DNA of 64,000 nt, taken from NCBI RefSeq assembly GCF_014287675.1, contig NZ_JACOPQ010000006.1, forward strand, positions 1 to 64,000. The letters run 5' to 3'. The DNA is from Lawsonibacter faecis (lineage in GTDB: Bacteria; Bacillota; Clostridia; Oscillospirales; Oscillospiraceae). Shown piece by piece: positions 24,998-32,955 of this stretch. How positions within the stretch are numbered: position 1 is the stretch's first letter; each line of letters starts with the position of its first letter. Below the pieces are notes generated by a model. That model was not told the DNA's origin. It saw only the letters and a program-made list of their open reading frames with translations, and did not search any database. A program made the position numbers and the translations under genes.

Positions 24998-25024
24998 GCA
25001 CAAAGAGGGGATGGCGTGAAAAAC

Positions 25025-25049
25025 GTGGGGATGGCCTTCCATCCCCACG
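25025..25049 (-). terminator. Terminator of the cysE-cysS operon
   Basis: GTGGGGATGG pairs with CCATCCCCAC, followed on the minus strand by GTTTTTCA, about 25 bp past the cysS stop codon. Confidence 0.8.
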
Positions 25050-25073
25050 TCGGTCCTGTATTCTTCGCTGAGC

Positions 25074-26489
25074 TTAAATCCGCTTCCACTCCACGCCGCC
25101 CGGGGTGTCCTTGATCTCGATGCCCATAGCCTTCAGCTCGTCGCGGATGCGGTCGGCCTCGGCCCAGTTTTTGGCCTTCTTGGCCTCGGTCCGGGCGGAA
25201 ATCAGGGCCTCGACCTCCCCGGCGTCCTCGCCGGCCGCTGCCTCCGCCTCCTTCTCCTTCAGCGCGGCGGCCCGGCCCAGCAGGTCCAGGCCCAGCACCT
25301 CGTCGAAGCTGGCGATGAGGCTGCGCTTGGTGGCGTCGTTCACATCGGCCTTCAGCACGTCGTAGAGGGCGGTGACGCCCAGGGAGGTGTTCAGGTCGTT
25401 GCCCACGGCGTCGATGAAGGCCGCTTTGAACCCGGCAGCCGCGTCCTCGTCCACAGCGCCCGCCTCTCCCAGCGCCGCCACCCGGGCCACCAGCTTCTCA
25501 TAGGCGGCCTTGGCGTTGTCCAGGTTCTCCCAGGAGAAGGTGAGGCCCTTGCGGTAGTGGGACTGGAGGCAGAAGAGCCGGTAGACCAGGGGGTCATACC
25601 CCTTCTCCTCCAGGAGGGAGACGGTGAGGAACTCCCCCTTGGATTTGCTCATTTTTCCGCCGGCGGTGTTCAGATGGTGGACGTGCATCCAGTACTTGCA
25701 CCAGGGGTGGCCCAGGTAGGCCTCGGACTGGGCTATCTCGTTGGTGTGGTGGGGGAAGGCGTTGTCGATGCCGCCGCAGTGGATGTCCAGCCGCTCGCCC
25801 AGATATTTCATGGAGATGCAGGAGCACTCGATGTGCCAGCCGGGATAGCCCACGCCCCAGGGGGAGTCCCACTTGAGGGCCTGATCCTCAAACTTGGACT
25901 TGGTGAACCACAATACGAAATCGGCCTTGCTGCGCTTGTTCTGGTCCTCCTCCACGCTGTCCCGGACGCCCACGGCCAAATTCTCCTCGTCGTGGTCGTT
26001 GAAGACATAGTACTGCTTCAGCCTGGAGGTGTCAAAGTAGATGTTGCCGCCGGCGTGGTAGGCGTAGCCCTTCTCCAGCAGGCTCTCGATGACCTTGATA
26101 TAGTCCTCAATCATGCCGGTGGCGGGCTGGACCACGTCGGGGTATTTGATGTTCAGCTTCTCGCAGTCGGAGAAGAAGGCGTCGGTATAAAACTTAGCTA
26201 TCTCCATGACGCTCTTGTGCTCCCGCTGGGCGCCCTTGAGCATCTTGTCCTCACCGGTGTCCGCGTCGGAGGCCAGATGGCCCACGTCCGTGATGTTCAT
26301 GACCCGGGTGACGTCGTACCCGTCATAGCGGAGAAATTTCTCCAGCACATCCTCCATAATATAGCTGCGCAGGTTGCCGATGTGGGCGAAGTGGTAGACC
26401 GTGGGGCCGCAGGTGTACATGGACACCTTGCCGCTCTCATGGGGGACAAAGTCCTCCTTGGTGCGGGAGAGGGAATTGTAGAGTTTCAT
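25074..26489 (-). CDS. cysS: Cysteinyl-tRNA synthetase
   Basis: 471 aa, full length. It charges tRNA-Cys with cysteine. The zinc and ATP sites are seen as YTCGPTVYHFAHIGN (HIGH-type motif) and GGKMSKSKGEF (KMSKS loop); WHIECSCIS and GGIDNAFPHHTNE carry other zinc and adenylate contacts. The C-terminal helical anticodon domain ends KNWAEADRIRDELKAMGI. It lies 23 bp after cysE on one transcript under a Cys T-box leader, linking cysteine synthesis and tRNA charging. Confidence 0.98.
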   Translation of the reverse strand: MKLYNSLSRTKEDFVPHESGKVSMYTCGPTVYHFAHIGNLRSYIMEDVLEKFLRYDGYDVTRVMNITDVGHLASDADTGEDKMLKGAQREHKSVMEIAKFYTDAFFSDCEKLNIKYPDVVQPATGMIEDYIKVIESLLEKGYAYHAGGNIYFDTSRLKQYYVFNDHDEENLAVGVRDSVEEDQNKRSKADFVLWFTKSKFEDQALKWDSPWGVGYPGWHIECSCISMKYLGERLDIHCGGIDNAFPHHTNEIAQSEAYLGHPWCKYWMHVHHLNTAGGKMSKSKGEFLTVSLLEEKGYDPLVYRLFCLQSHYRKGLTFSWENLDNAKAAYEKLVARVAALGEAGAVDEDAAAGFKAAFIDAVGNDLNTSLGVTALYDVLKADVNDATKRSLIASFDEVLGLDLLGRAAALKEKEAEAAAGEDAGEVEALISARTEAKKAKNWAEADRIRDELKAMGIEIKDTPGGVEWKRI

Positions 26490-26512
26490 GTCAAACCGTC
26501 CTTTACCTAATT

Positions 26513-27163
26513 TTATACGTTTTTGCCCCGGGCCTGTTCATCGATATACTGCTCCAGCCACTCCAGCCGGGAGGAGAGGGCCTGCAGCTCCTTCTGCACG
26601 GGGTCGGTGACGTGAATCTGGTCCACACTGGAGGCGTAGTCCACCTTTTCGCCCGCGATGCGCACCACCCGGGCGGGCACGCCCACCGCGGTGGCGTCGG
26701 GGGGAATCTCGCTCAGAACCACCGCGTTGGCGGCAATGCGCGCGCCGTCCCCCACCTTGAAGGGGCCCAGGACCTTGGCCCCGGTGGAGACCATCACGTT
26801 ATTGCCCAGCGTGGGGTGGCGCTTGCCCTGGTCCTTGCCGGTGCCGCCCAGGGTGACGCCGTGGTAGATGAGGCAGTCGTCCCCTATCTCGGCGGTCTCG
26901 CCGATGACGATGCCCATGCCGTGGTCGATGACGAAGCGGCGGCCGATGGTGGCGCCGGGATGGATCTCAATGCCGGTCCAGAAGCGGCTCCATTGGGAGA
27001 CCAGACGGGCCAGAAACAGAAGGGAGCGCCGGTAGAGCCAGTGGGCCAGGCGGTGGTACAGGATGGCGTGTACGCCGGGATAGAGCAAAAAAATCTCAAC
27101 GCGGCTCCGGGCCGCAGGGTCGCGGGCCTGGTAGGCCCGCAGGGTCTCGCCTAATCTGGTCAT
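26513..27163 (-). CDS. cysE: Serine O-acetyltransferase
   Basis: 216 aa, the short clostridial form. It acetylates serine with acetyl-CoA, the first step of cysteine synthesis. The left-handed beta-helix hexapeptide region is clear: EIHPGATIGRRFVIDHG, VIGETAEIGDDCLIYHGVTLGG, GAKVLGPFKVGDGARI. The catalytic His lies in VIDHG/IYHGVT. TAAGGAGG precedes the ATG. It is first in the T-box-controlled operon with cysS. Confidence 0.97.
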   Translation of the reverse strand: MTRLGETLRAYQARDPAARSRVEIFLLYPGVHAILYHRLAHWLYRRSLLFLARLVSQWSRFWTGIEIHPGATIGRRFVIDHGMGIVIGETAEIGDDCLIYHGVTLGGTGKDQGKRHPTLGNNVMVSTGAKVLGPFKVGDGARIAANAVVLSEIPPDATAVGVPARVVRIAGEKVDYASSVDQIHVTDPVQKELQALSSRLEWLEQYIDEQARGKNV

Positions 27164-27217
27164 AGGATACCTCCTTACGGACGGTTATACGCAGTCACAT
27201 GGGGTTTTCCGTCCAAC

Positions 27218-27469
27218 AAAAAACGCCCCCCGTGCCAATGGCACAAGAGGCGACTTGCATCGCGGTTCCACTCTCGTTTATCACTCAAAGCCCGGTAACG
27301 GCGGCAAACCGGAGGATTTCCACACTCCTCTCGCTCCCGGACGCACTTCACGCGGGGTTCCCGTGGGACCGCTCTCAGCCGGCGACGTTCCCTCTCTGGC
27401 CGTTCAGGCCCGCGCTATTCTTTCCGTTCAACGCGATATTCAGTTCAGGGTCTCTCCCATTGTTACAGT
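27218..27469 (-). promoter_or_regulatory. T-box leader (cysteine) of cysE-cysS
   Basis: The conserved T-box/antiterminator sequence GAGTGGAACCGCG lies at 27261-27273. It is followed by a terminator hairpin (CGCCTCTTGTGCC with GGCACGGGGGGCG, then T6; 27218-27252). About 190 nt of stem I-III leader lies upstream, within which a TGC in GAAGTGCGTCC could be the specifier codon. Uncharged tRNA-Cys would switch the RNA to the antiterminated form and turn on cysE-cysS. The T-box itself is certain; the specifier position is my reading. Confidence 0.9.
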
Positions 27470-27498
27470 ATATTATCACGGGGGCGGATCGGTGTCAA
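27470..27498 (-). promoter_or_regulatory. Promoter of the cysE-cysS operon
   Basis: TTGACA (27493-27498) and TAATAT (27470-27475) on the minus strand with a 17-bp spacer, just upstream of the T-box leader. From 27500 to about 27780 I see no gene: a GC-rich stretch, then AT-rich DNA with a TATAAT (27813-27818) that may serve the next gene on the plus strand. Confidence 0.85.
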
Positions 27499-27867
27499 GG
27501 GCCGCCGCAGGGACTCAACGTCAATCTGTATAGGAGCAGCAAAGAAAAAGAGAGGACGGAAAGGCGGAGCGGGGTTACCGTGAGGACCAGAGAGGCGGAT
27601 GATGCCTCCCCTTGGGCAGCGGCGGCCGTGGAGCGGCCGGAGAGGTGTATGTCCCCACCCCAACATAATTTTATTTGTCTAAGCCGCAAACTTTTCCACT
27701 CTTTCCCCCGTCTAACCGGATAGTTACATGAATCCACCCCTATAACCGGGATTTCTTAAAATAAGTTAAGGAATTGTAATCTATTTGTCATGCATTTCAT
27801 CTCCGCCTGTCGTATAATGGGAAGCGATTCAGCAGAGAATACAGAAAATCGGGAGGAACCGACATCC

Positions 27868-29178
27868 ATGAGAAAGCATCTGACAAAGCTACTGGCCTTC
27901 TGCCTTGTCCTTGCCATGGCGCTGCCGCTGGCGGCCTGCGGCAAAAAGGATACGCCCAACCCCAACCCGGCCCCCACCAACTCCCCCACCGTGGACCAGC
28001 CCAGCGACACGCCGGACCCCACCGCCGAGCCCAGCCAGGAGCCCGTCCCCACGGCGGACCCGGAGGATGCGGTGCGCAGCTACTGGTCCGAGGACCAGCT
28101 CACCCAGGCCTGGGGTCCCGGGCAGGTGGTGGAGCATCTCTTCTTCCACCCCGTCATCGCCTACCCGGAGTTCGCTTTTTCCAGCGCCGTACCCCAGGAC
28201 CGCCAGGAGGGCCTGGACGACTGGATGGTCACCGTGGACGAGTTCAATAAAATTCTTCAAAGCGTCTACGAGAAGGGCTACATCCTGGTCAATATGTGCG
28301 ATGTGTGGAGCGAGTACACCAATGAGAACGGCGAGCAGCGGATGCAGCGCAACACCCTCATGCTCCCCGAGGGGAAAAAGCCCCTGATCATGTCCTTTGA
28401 CGACGTAAATTATTACGACTATATGCTCTCCGAGGGCTTTATGTCCAAGCTGATCGTCGGCGAGGACGGGGACATCTGGGCCTATGGCGTGGACCCCTTT
28501 ACCGGCGAGGAAGTCGTGACCCAGGATCTGGACGCCACCACAATCCTGGACAAATTCGTCCGGGAGCACCCCGACTTCTCTCTCAACGGAGCCAAGGGCT
28601 GCTTCTCCCTTACCGGCTACCAGGGCATCCTGGGCTACCGGACCCAGAATGATATCGACATCGCCGCCGACAGCCCCGAGCGGCCCGCCTTCGACGCCAA
28701 GCGCCAGGCTGAAATTGACGCGGTGAAGCCCGTTATCGCCCGTCTGAAGGAGACCGGCTGGACCTTCGGCTCCCACACCTGGGGCCATATCCGTCTGGCC
28801 GCCGAGGGCGAGAAGGCCGACGCCCGCCTGAAGCGGGACACCCTCCGCTGGCAGGAGGAGGTGGGCAGTCTGGTCGGCCCCACCAATATCCTCTTTTACC
28901 CCCACGGCGGCCGGCCCGACGGCGACCACGATCAGGGCGAGACCTACGGCCCCCAGTTCGTCTGGCTTCAGGAGCAGGGCTTCCGCATTTTCGCCAGCGT
29001 AGGCATCAGCTCCTACTCTCAGATTAAGACCACCATTTCCGCGGTCATCTGCGACCGCCTCCACCCGGACGGCACCACCCTGCGCAGCGGCAAAGCCCGG
29101 GAGCACTACCTCCAGTTCTACGATCCCAAGGACATTATCGACCTGGACGTTCGTCCCGACCTGGGCGTCACCTGGTAA
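27868..29178 (+). CDS. Polysaccharide deacetylase-like lipoprotein
   Basis: 436 aa; ATG chosen for GGGAGGA 8 nt upstream and because the signal peptide begins there. Signal MRKHLTKLLA...LPLAACGKK has a clear lipobox (LAAC), then a Pro/Thr-rich tether. The NodB-type deacetylase pattern is visible: LIMSFDDVNYYD (catalytic Asp-Asp), TFGSHTWGHIRL (metal His-x3-His) and ILFYPHGGRPD. It would act on a cell wall or extracellular glycan at the outer face of the membrane. No close operon partner. Confidence 0.88.
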   Translation: MRKHLTKLLAFCLVLAMALPLAACGKKDTPNPNPAPTNSPTVDQPSDTPDPTAEPSQEPVPTADPEDAVRSYWSEDQLTQAWGPGQVVEHLFFHPVIAYPEFAFSSAVPQDRQEGLDDWMVTVDEFNKILQSVYEKGYILVNMCDVWSEYTNENGEQRMQRNTLMLPEGKKPLIMSFDDVNYYDYMLSEGFMSKLIVGEDGDIWAYGVDPFTGEEVVTQDLDATTILDKFVREHPDFSLNGAKGCFSLTGYQGILGYRTQNDIDIAADSPERPAFDAKRQAEIDAVKPVIARLKETGWTFGSHTWGHIRLAAEGEKADARLKRDTLRWQEEVGSLVGPTNILFYPHGGRPDGDHDQGETYGPQFVWLQEQGFRIFASVGISSYSQIKTTISAVICDRLHPDGTTLRSGKAREHYLQFYDPKDIIDLDVRPDLGVTW

Positions 29179-29189
29179 AACCGCCCTTC

Positions 29190-29220
29190 CTGGTGTGCCC
29201 CCTGTATGGGCGGCACACCA
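29190..29220 (+). terminator. Hairpin after the deacetylase gene
   Basis: TGGTGTGCC pairs with GGCACACCA 12 bp after the stop codon; no T-tract follows directly. The T-ended hairpin at 29231-29274 lies just beyond and may do the terminating. Confidence 0.5.
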
Positions 29221-29230
29221 GAGCCTATCG

Positions 29231-29274
29231 AAAAAGGGGCTGTTGCAGATCTCTTTCTGCAACAGCCCCTTTTT
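29231..29274. terminator. Bidirectional terminator between deacetylase gene and rubrerythrin locus
   Basis: AAAAAGGGGCTGTTGCAGA pairs with its complement across a short loop and is flanked by A5 and T5, so it can work for both strands. It follows the duplicated copy of the rubrerythrin 3' end and is probably the ancestral rubrerythrin terminator. Confidence 0.85.
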
Positions 29275-29344
29275 ATCATTCATAATTCCGGCCCCGGAGC
29301 TCAAAATAGGCCTGGGGATGCGCGCAGACAGGACACACGCCGGG
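29271..29344 (-). repeat. Duplicated 3' end of the rubrerythrin gene
   Basis: 74 bp nearly identical to 29481-29554, which is the true rubrerythrin 3' end plus a few bases beyond its stop. The copy is in the same direction, 210 bp downstream, and carries a handful of substitutions including ones that change the stop-codon area. It is a gene-end fragment, not a working gene. See the element at 29345-29450. Confidence 0.9.
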
Positions 29345-29450
29345 TGGGGACCCCGTATCTTTTTATCTGCCTGGGACGAGTGAATTGTCCCGGCATCAAG
29401 GGTTTTCGCCCCTTTTTGACTAAAACCCTTGTGAACGGCTCCCGGCGCAT
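29345..29450 (-). repeat. Structured 3'-flank element (family A) after rubrerythrin
   Basis: On the minus strand it reads hairpin I (AAGGGTTTT...AAAACCCTT), then GATGCC, hairpin II (GGGAC-AATTCACTC-GTCCC), then AGGCAGATAAA and GGGGTCCCC. The same order and many of the same bases occur three times after ackA. Hairpin II differs by compensating pairs, with the loop TTCAC kept. The element sits between the true and duplicated rubrerythrin 3' ends. Confidence 0.8.
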
Positions 29451-29484
29451 AAAAAAGCTCCGGCCCGAAGGCCGGAGCTTTTTT
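29451..29484 (-). terminator. Terminator directly after rubrerythrin
   Basis: AAAAAAGCTCCGGCC, loop TTCG, GGCCGGAGC and T6 form a perfect terminator ending 4 bp from the rubrerythrin stop codon. It belongs to the inserted unit, since the duplicated gene end has a different terminator. Confidence 0.9.
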
Positions 29485-29488
29485 ATCA

Positions 29489-30022
29489 TTAATAGTTCTG
29501 GCCCCGGAGCTCAAAATAGGCCTGGGGATGCGCGCAGACAGGGCACACGCCGGGAGCCTCCTTGCCCACATGGATGTGGCCGCAGTTGCGGCACTTCCAC
29601 ATATACTCGTCGCCGCGCTTGAAGACCATGCCCTCTTCCAGGTTCTTCAGCAGCTTCAGGTAGCGCTCCTCGTGCTCCTTCTCAATCTTGCCCACGCCCT
29701 CGAACAGGAAGGCCAGCTTGGTAAAGCCCTCCTCCTGGGCGGTCTCGGCCATCTCCTTATACATCTGGGTCCACTCTTCGTTCTCGCCGGCGGCGGCGGC
29801 CTTCAGGTTGGCGGCGGTGTCGCCGATGCCGCCCAGCTCCTTGAACCACAGCTCCGCGTGCTCCTTCTCGTTGCCGGCGGTTTCGGTGAAAATTGCGGAG
29901 ATCTGCTCGAAGCCCTCCTTCTTGGCCTTGCTGGCAAAATAGGTGTACTTGTTGCGGGCCATGCTCTCACCGGCAAATGCTTTCCAGAGATTGGCTTCCG
30001 TCTTGCTGCCCTTCAGTTCCAT
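29489..30022 (-). CDS. rbr: Rubrerythrin
   Basis: 177 aa. Ferritin-like diiron domain (about 1-130) with ExxR/ExxH-type ligands in WKAFAGESMARNKY, AGNEKEHAELW and GKIEKEHEERYLK, followed by a rubredoxin-like iron site WKCRNCGHIHVG...CPVCAHPQAYFE. It reduces hydrogen peroxide in anaerobes. GGGAGATC precedes the ATG. It lies 52 bp downstream of the superoxide reductase gene, and together they convert superoxide to peroxide to water. Confidence 0.97.
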   Translation of the reverse strand: MELKGSKTEANLWKAFAGESMARNKYTYFASKAKKEGFEQISAIFTETAGNEKEHAELWFKELGGIGDTAANLKAAAAGENEEWTQMYKEMAETAQEEGFTKLAFLFEGVGKIEKEHEERYLKLLKNLEEGMVFKRGDEYMWKCRNCGHIHVGKEAPGVCPVCAHPQAYFELRGQNY

Positions 30023-30074
30023 GTAAATGATCTCCCTTCAAAATTTTTCTCTATGTAAAATATGTTTTGCCCCA

Positions 30075-30461
30075 TCAGTCGGCGTTCTTCCAGAAGCCGT
30101 GGAGGTTGCAGTACTCGTACGCGTTCACGTCCCCATCAGCGCTGAAGGCGCGCAGCTCGGGCTTGTCACCGGGTTTGGGGAACTTCAGTACCACGGTGTC
30201 GCCGCTCGCAGCGGCGATAAGCTGAATGAAATGCTCGGGAAGCATGGGGTGTTCCACGGAGCCCACCTTGACGGACACGGAATAGCCCGAGCCGTGGGCG
30301 GTCTTCTCCACCACGGGGACGTGCTTCTCCAGCGCCCCGTCGGTGGTGTTGGGGACCAGCTCCTCCATCTTCTCGCCGCAGCAGAAGACGGGGACGCCCT
30401 TATCCACAACCTTATAGACGATGTTTCCGCAGTGGGCGCAGCGGTAAAGCTTCAGTTCCAT
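30075..30461 (-). CDS. dfx: Desulfoferrodoxin (superoxide reductase, two-iron type)
   Basis: 128 aa from the ATG preceded by AAAGGAGGAATT. The N-terminal desulforedoxin iron site is CAHCGNIVY with VFCCGEKM; the C-terminal catalytic site has EKHVPVVE (Glu-Lys-His), EHPMLPEHFI and CNLHGFW (Cys and His ligands). It reduces superoxide without making oxygen. The upstream 150 bp is AT-rich with partial inverted repeats (CTATCAGTAATAG near 30543) that could be a redox regulator site, unproven. Confidence 0.96.
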   Translation of the reverse strand: MELKLYRCAHCGNIVYKVVDKGVPVFCCGEKMEELVPNTTDGALEKHVPVVEKTAHGSGYSVSVKVGSVEHPMLPEHFIQLIAAASGDTVVLKFPKPGDKPELRAFSADGDVNAYEYCNLHGFWKNAD

Positions 30462-30705
30462 AGTCAATTCCTCCTTTGAATGTACGGTATCACATTTTGG
30501 CGGAAGATGCAATGAACAATCCGTAAAATGTGTCCGGCCTTCTATCAGTAATAGTTCCTGTTAATAGAATACCAGAGTCTTCCTCAAAATGCAAGCCCTT
30601 TTTAAAAAAATTTTACCGCTTTTATTGCGCCGGGCACGGCACATAATAATATGCGGAGAGAGAACCTAACAATCCAAAAATCATTGTTTTGCAGGAGGAT
30701 ACGGA

Positions 30706-31146
30706 ATGAAACGCAACCTGACGCTCCTTGCCATGGCGCTGGCCCTCACCTTCAGCATCACCGGCTGCACCAACGACAAGGCCCCCACTGTGACCCCCAA
30801 GCCCACCACCTCCCCCAGTACCAGCGTGGCCCCCAGTACCGCGCCCACCACGACTCCCACCACGACCCCGGGCACCGAACCCACCACCACTCCCGCCACC
30901 GACGGCGTGGGCAGCACCAACATGGGCGCTGCCGCCCGTCCCAACGTGAACACCCGCAACGGTGCGTACGACAACGGCACCTACCGCTCCGACGGCGCCG
31001 GCCGGGTGGGCAACGCGGTGCGCGAGGGCGCTGAGGGTGTCGGCGACGTGGCCAAGGGCGCCGTGGACGGCGTCGGCGACGTGGTCAAGGGCGTTGGCCG
31101 GGGTGTTGAGGACCTGGGCAACGGCATCCGCAACGCTACCCGCTAA
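30706..31146 (+). CDS. Small secreted lipoprotein with Thr/Pro linker
   Basis: 146 aa. Signal peptide and lipobox (SITGC), then about 45 residues of Thr/Pro/Ser repeats, a short NGAYDNGTYRSDG motif, and a C-terminal stretch of near-repeats (GVGDVAKGAVDGVGDVVKG) like an amphipathic helix. GGAGGATAC lies before the ATG. No enzyme motif. Similar low-complexity lipoproteins are common in gut Clostridia; the role is unknown. Confidence 0.8.
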   Translation: MKRNLTLLAMALALTFSITGCTNDKAPTVTPKPTTSPSTSVAPSTAPTTTPTTTPGTEPTTTPATDGVGSTNMGAAARPNVNTRNGAYDNGTYRSDGAGRVGNAVREGAEGVGDVAKGAVDGVGDVVKGVGRGVEDLGNGIRNATR

Positions 31147-31155
31147 AGACGGATA

Positions 31156-31206
31156 AAGCCAATCAAAATGGGCTGTGGAGTATCCACAGCCCATTTTGAT
31201 TGGCTT
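31156..31206. terminator. Bidirectional terminator with 24-bp stem
   Basis: A perfect stem (AAGCCAATCAAAATGGGC... with its complement, loop GTA) separates the small lipoprotein gene from the leftward sensor gene. It starts 10 bp after the lipoprotein stop codon. Confidence 0.85.
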
Positions 31207-31236
31207 AGAACATATTTATGCCGGCGGGACCGGGGG

Positions 31237-32955
31237 CTACTCCCCACTGTACTCGTGGGTGAAGCTGATATCAGAGAAGCGGGTCTCGGGGTCCACGCGA
31301 GCGCCGCCTTCCCGCAGCTCCAGATGGAGGTGATCGCCGGTGGCCATGCCGGTTTTACCCACATAGCCCACCACCTGGCCCTGGGTCACGCTGTCGCCCT
31401 CGGAGACAGTATTGGCGGTCATCTGGGCATAGAGCACGGAATCCCCATCGCCGTAGCCCACCACCACATAGTTGCCGTACTCCGTTCCGTAGGCCGAGAG
31501 AAGCACCACCCCGCTGCGTGTGGCGCAGACCGCAGCGCCGCTGTCCGCCCGGATGTCGATGCCGGGGTGGCTGTGAATCAGGCCGGTGATGGGGTGAATC
31601 CGGCTGCCATAGGCGTTGGAAACGGTGCGGTAGGCGCTGTCCAGGGGGTAGGCTGGCGCCTCGTCCGCTATGGACAGGGCGTCCCAGTCGATCTCTGCAG
31701 ATTTTTCGGCGATCAGAGTGGACACTGCAGCCTGCTCCGCACTCTCCCCGCCGTTCCCGGCGGGAGGTTCGGACGGGTCGGAGTCCGTAATTTCCACAGT
31801 GGGCTCAGGCTCCGTCACCACGCCGGAGAGGGCGGCAGACTCAGCGGAAGGGTCCGCCGGCCCGTCGGGAGGGGTGCTGGGGGTCTCGTCCGGGCCCGCG
31901 GGCTCCCGGGAGGGCAGCATGGGCTCGGAGACCACCACCATCGATTCGCCCGGAGCAGGCAGGTCCTCGGTATAGGCCCCCAGCAGGACGGCGCCCACAC
32001 AGAGGACCGCCGTGAGGAACACCCCGGCGGCAATCGCGCCCGCCGTCTTCTTTTTAAAATTCATGATAAACTCCAATCTCTGTTTGAGCTGCTTACCGTC
32101 ATCGCTCATGGAGAGGGTAAGCGCACGGGGGCGGCTGATTCCGGCGGGCCGGGCCGCGGCCAGGAGGGCGCTGCCGTATGCCCTGCGTGCAGGGCCGTCC
32201 AGTCTGGCGAGCACCGCCTCGTCGCAGGATAGCTCGCAGTCCCGTCCGATCTCCCGCCGGAGCAGGCGCACCAGGGGGTTGAACCAGTGGAGGCAGACCG
32301 CCGCCTCCAGCAGCCATTTATAGAGGGCGTCCAGCCGCCGGCAGTGCGTCAGCTCATGGAGGAGGACCGCACGCAGCTCTTTCCCGCTCTGCGCGTCGCC
32401 GGACAGGACCACCATGGGGCGCAGGACGCCCGCCTGGACCGGGGAGGCAAGGGCCGGGTTCACCAGCAGGGTGGGTATGCGGCGCAGGCCCAGGGCGGCG
32501 CATACCTCCCGGAAGAGGGTCTGCGCCCCATCGCCGGCCGGGCGGCTCCCCATGCGCAGTTCCCGCAGGTAGCGCCGGTAGCCCAGCGCCGCACGCAGCA
32601 GCAGAACGGCGGCCACCGCGGCCCAGATCAGTGCGGCCAGCTCGCCCGGAGTCGGCGCCGGGGCGGCGGCAGGTGTAATTCCGGGGGGCATCCCGCCGGG
32701 GGCGGCCATGTCGGGCGCCCCCATCCAGACCCCAGCCGCTATGCCCGCCGCGGGAAGCTCCACCACCAGGGCGCCGCTGAGGCTCGCCCTGGGCGTGAAG
32801 GGGACGAGCAGGCGCAGCAGGGGCACCAGCCAGATATAGTACTGCCAGCGGCGGCTGAGCCGCCGGCGCAGCAGGGGCCTCAGAGCCAGCAGGAGCGCAA
32901 TCAGCACCGAGCCGGAGAGGGACAGGGAAACGAGGGTCTTCATCGCCGCCGTCAT
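31237..32955 (-). CDS. BlaR1/MecR1-like M56 membrane peptidase fused to an M23 domain
   Basis: 572 aa; start at the ATG overlapping the regulator's stop by one base (ATG at 32943 is an alternative). N-terminal membrane helices hold an M56 metallopeptidase with HELTHC near residue 197 and the following HWFNPLVRLLRREIGRDCE. A further membrane helix (about 305-325) and a long Pro/Glu-rich linker lead to an extracytoplasmic M23/LytM domain: SHPGIDIRA (near 462) and DHLHLEL (near 540). The usual catalytic His between these is Gln here (LYAQMTA near 508). A wall-sensing receptor that cleaves or inactivates the neighbouring repressor is the likely role. Confidence 0.85.
   Translation of the reverse strand: MTAAMKTLVSLSLSGSVLIALLLALRPLLRRRLSRRWQYYIWLVPLLRLLVPFTPRASLSGALVVELPAAGIAAGVWMGAPDMAAPGGMPPGITPAAAPAPTPGELAALIWAAVAAVLLLRAALGYRRYLRELRMGSRPAGDGAQTLFREVCAALGLRRIPTLLVNPALASPVQAGVLRPMVVLSGDAQSGKELRAVLLHELTHCRRLDALYKWLLEAAVCLHWFNPLVRLLRREIGRDCELSCDEAVLARLDGPARRAYGSALLAAARPAGISRPRALTLSMSDDGKQLKQRLEFIMNFKKKTAGAIAAGVFLTAVLCVGAVLLGAYTEDLPAPGESMVVVSEPMLPSREPAGPDETPSTPPDGPADPSAESAALSGVVTEPEPTVEITDSDPSEPPAGNGGESAEQAAVSTLIAEKSAEIDWDALSIADEAPAYPLDSAYRTVSNAYGSRIHPITGLIHSHPGIDIRADSGAAVCATRSGVVLLSAYGTEYGNYVVVGYGDGDSVLYAQMTANTVSEGDSVTQGQVVGYVGKTGMATGDHLHLELREGGARVDPETRFSDISFTHEYSGE

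Noticed and set aside
27500..27780. Small gene in the interval upstream of the deacetylase lipoprotein
   Set aside because: Open frames here are short, lack ribosome sites and have no recognisable protein character; the segment looks like promoter and spacer.
28300..29571. Long minus-strand frame joining the rubrerythrin repeat with the antisense of the deacetylase gene
   Set aside because: It is a chance read-through of the repeat and terminators; nothing in it resembles a known protein.
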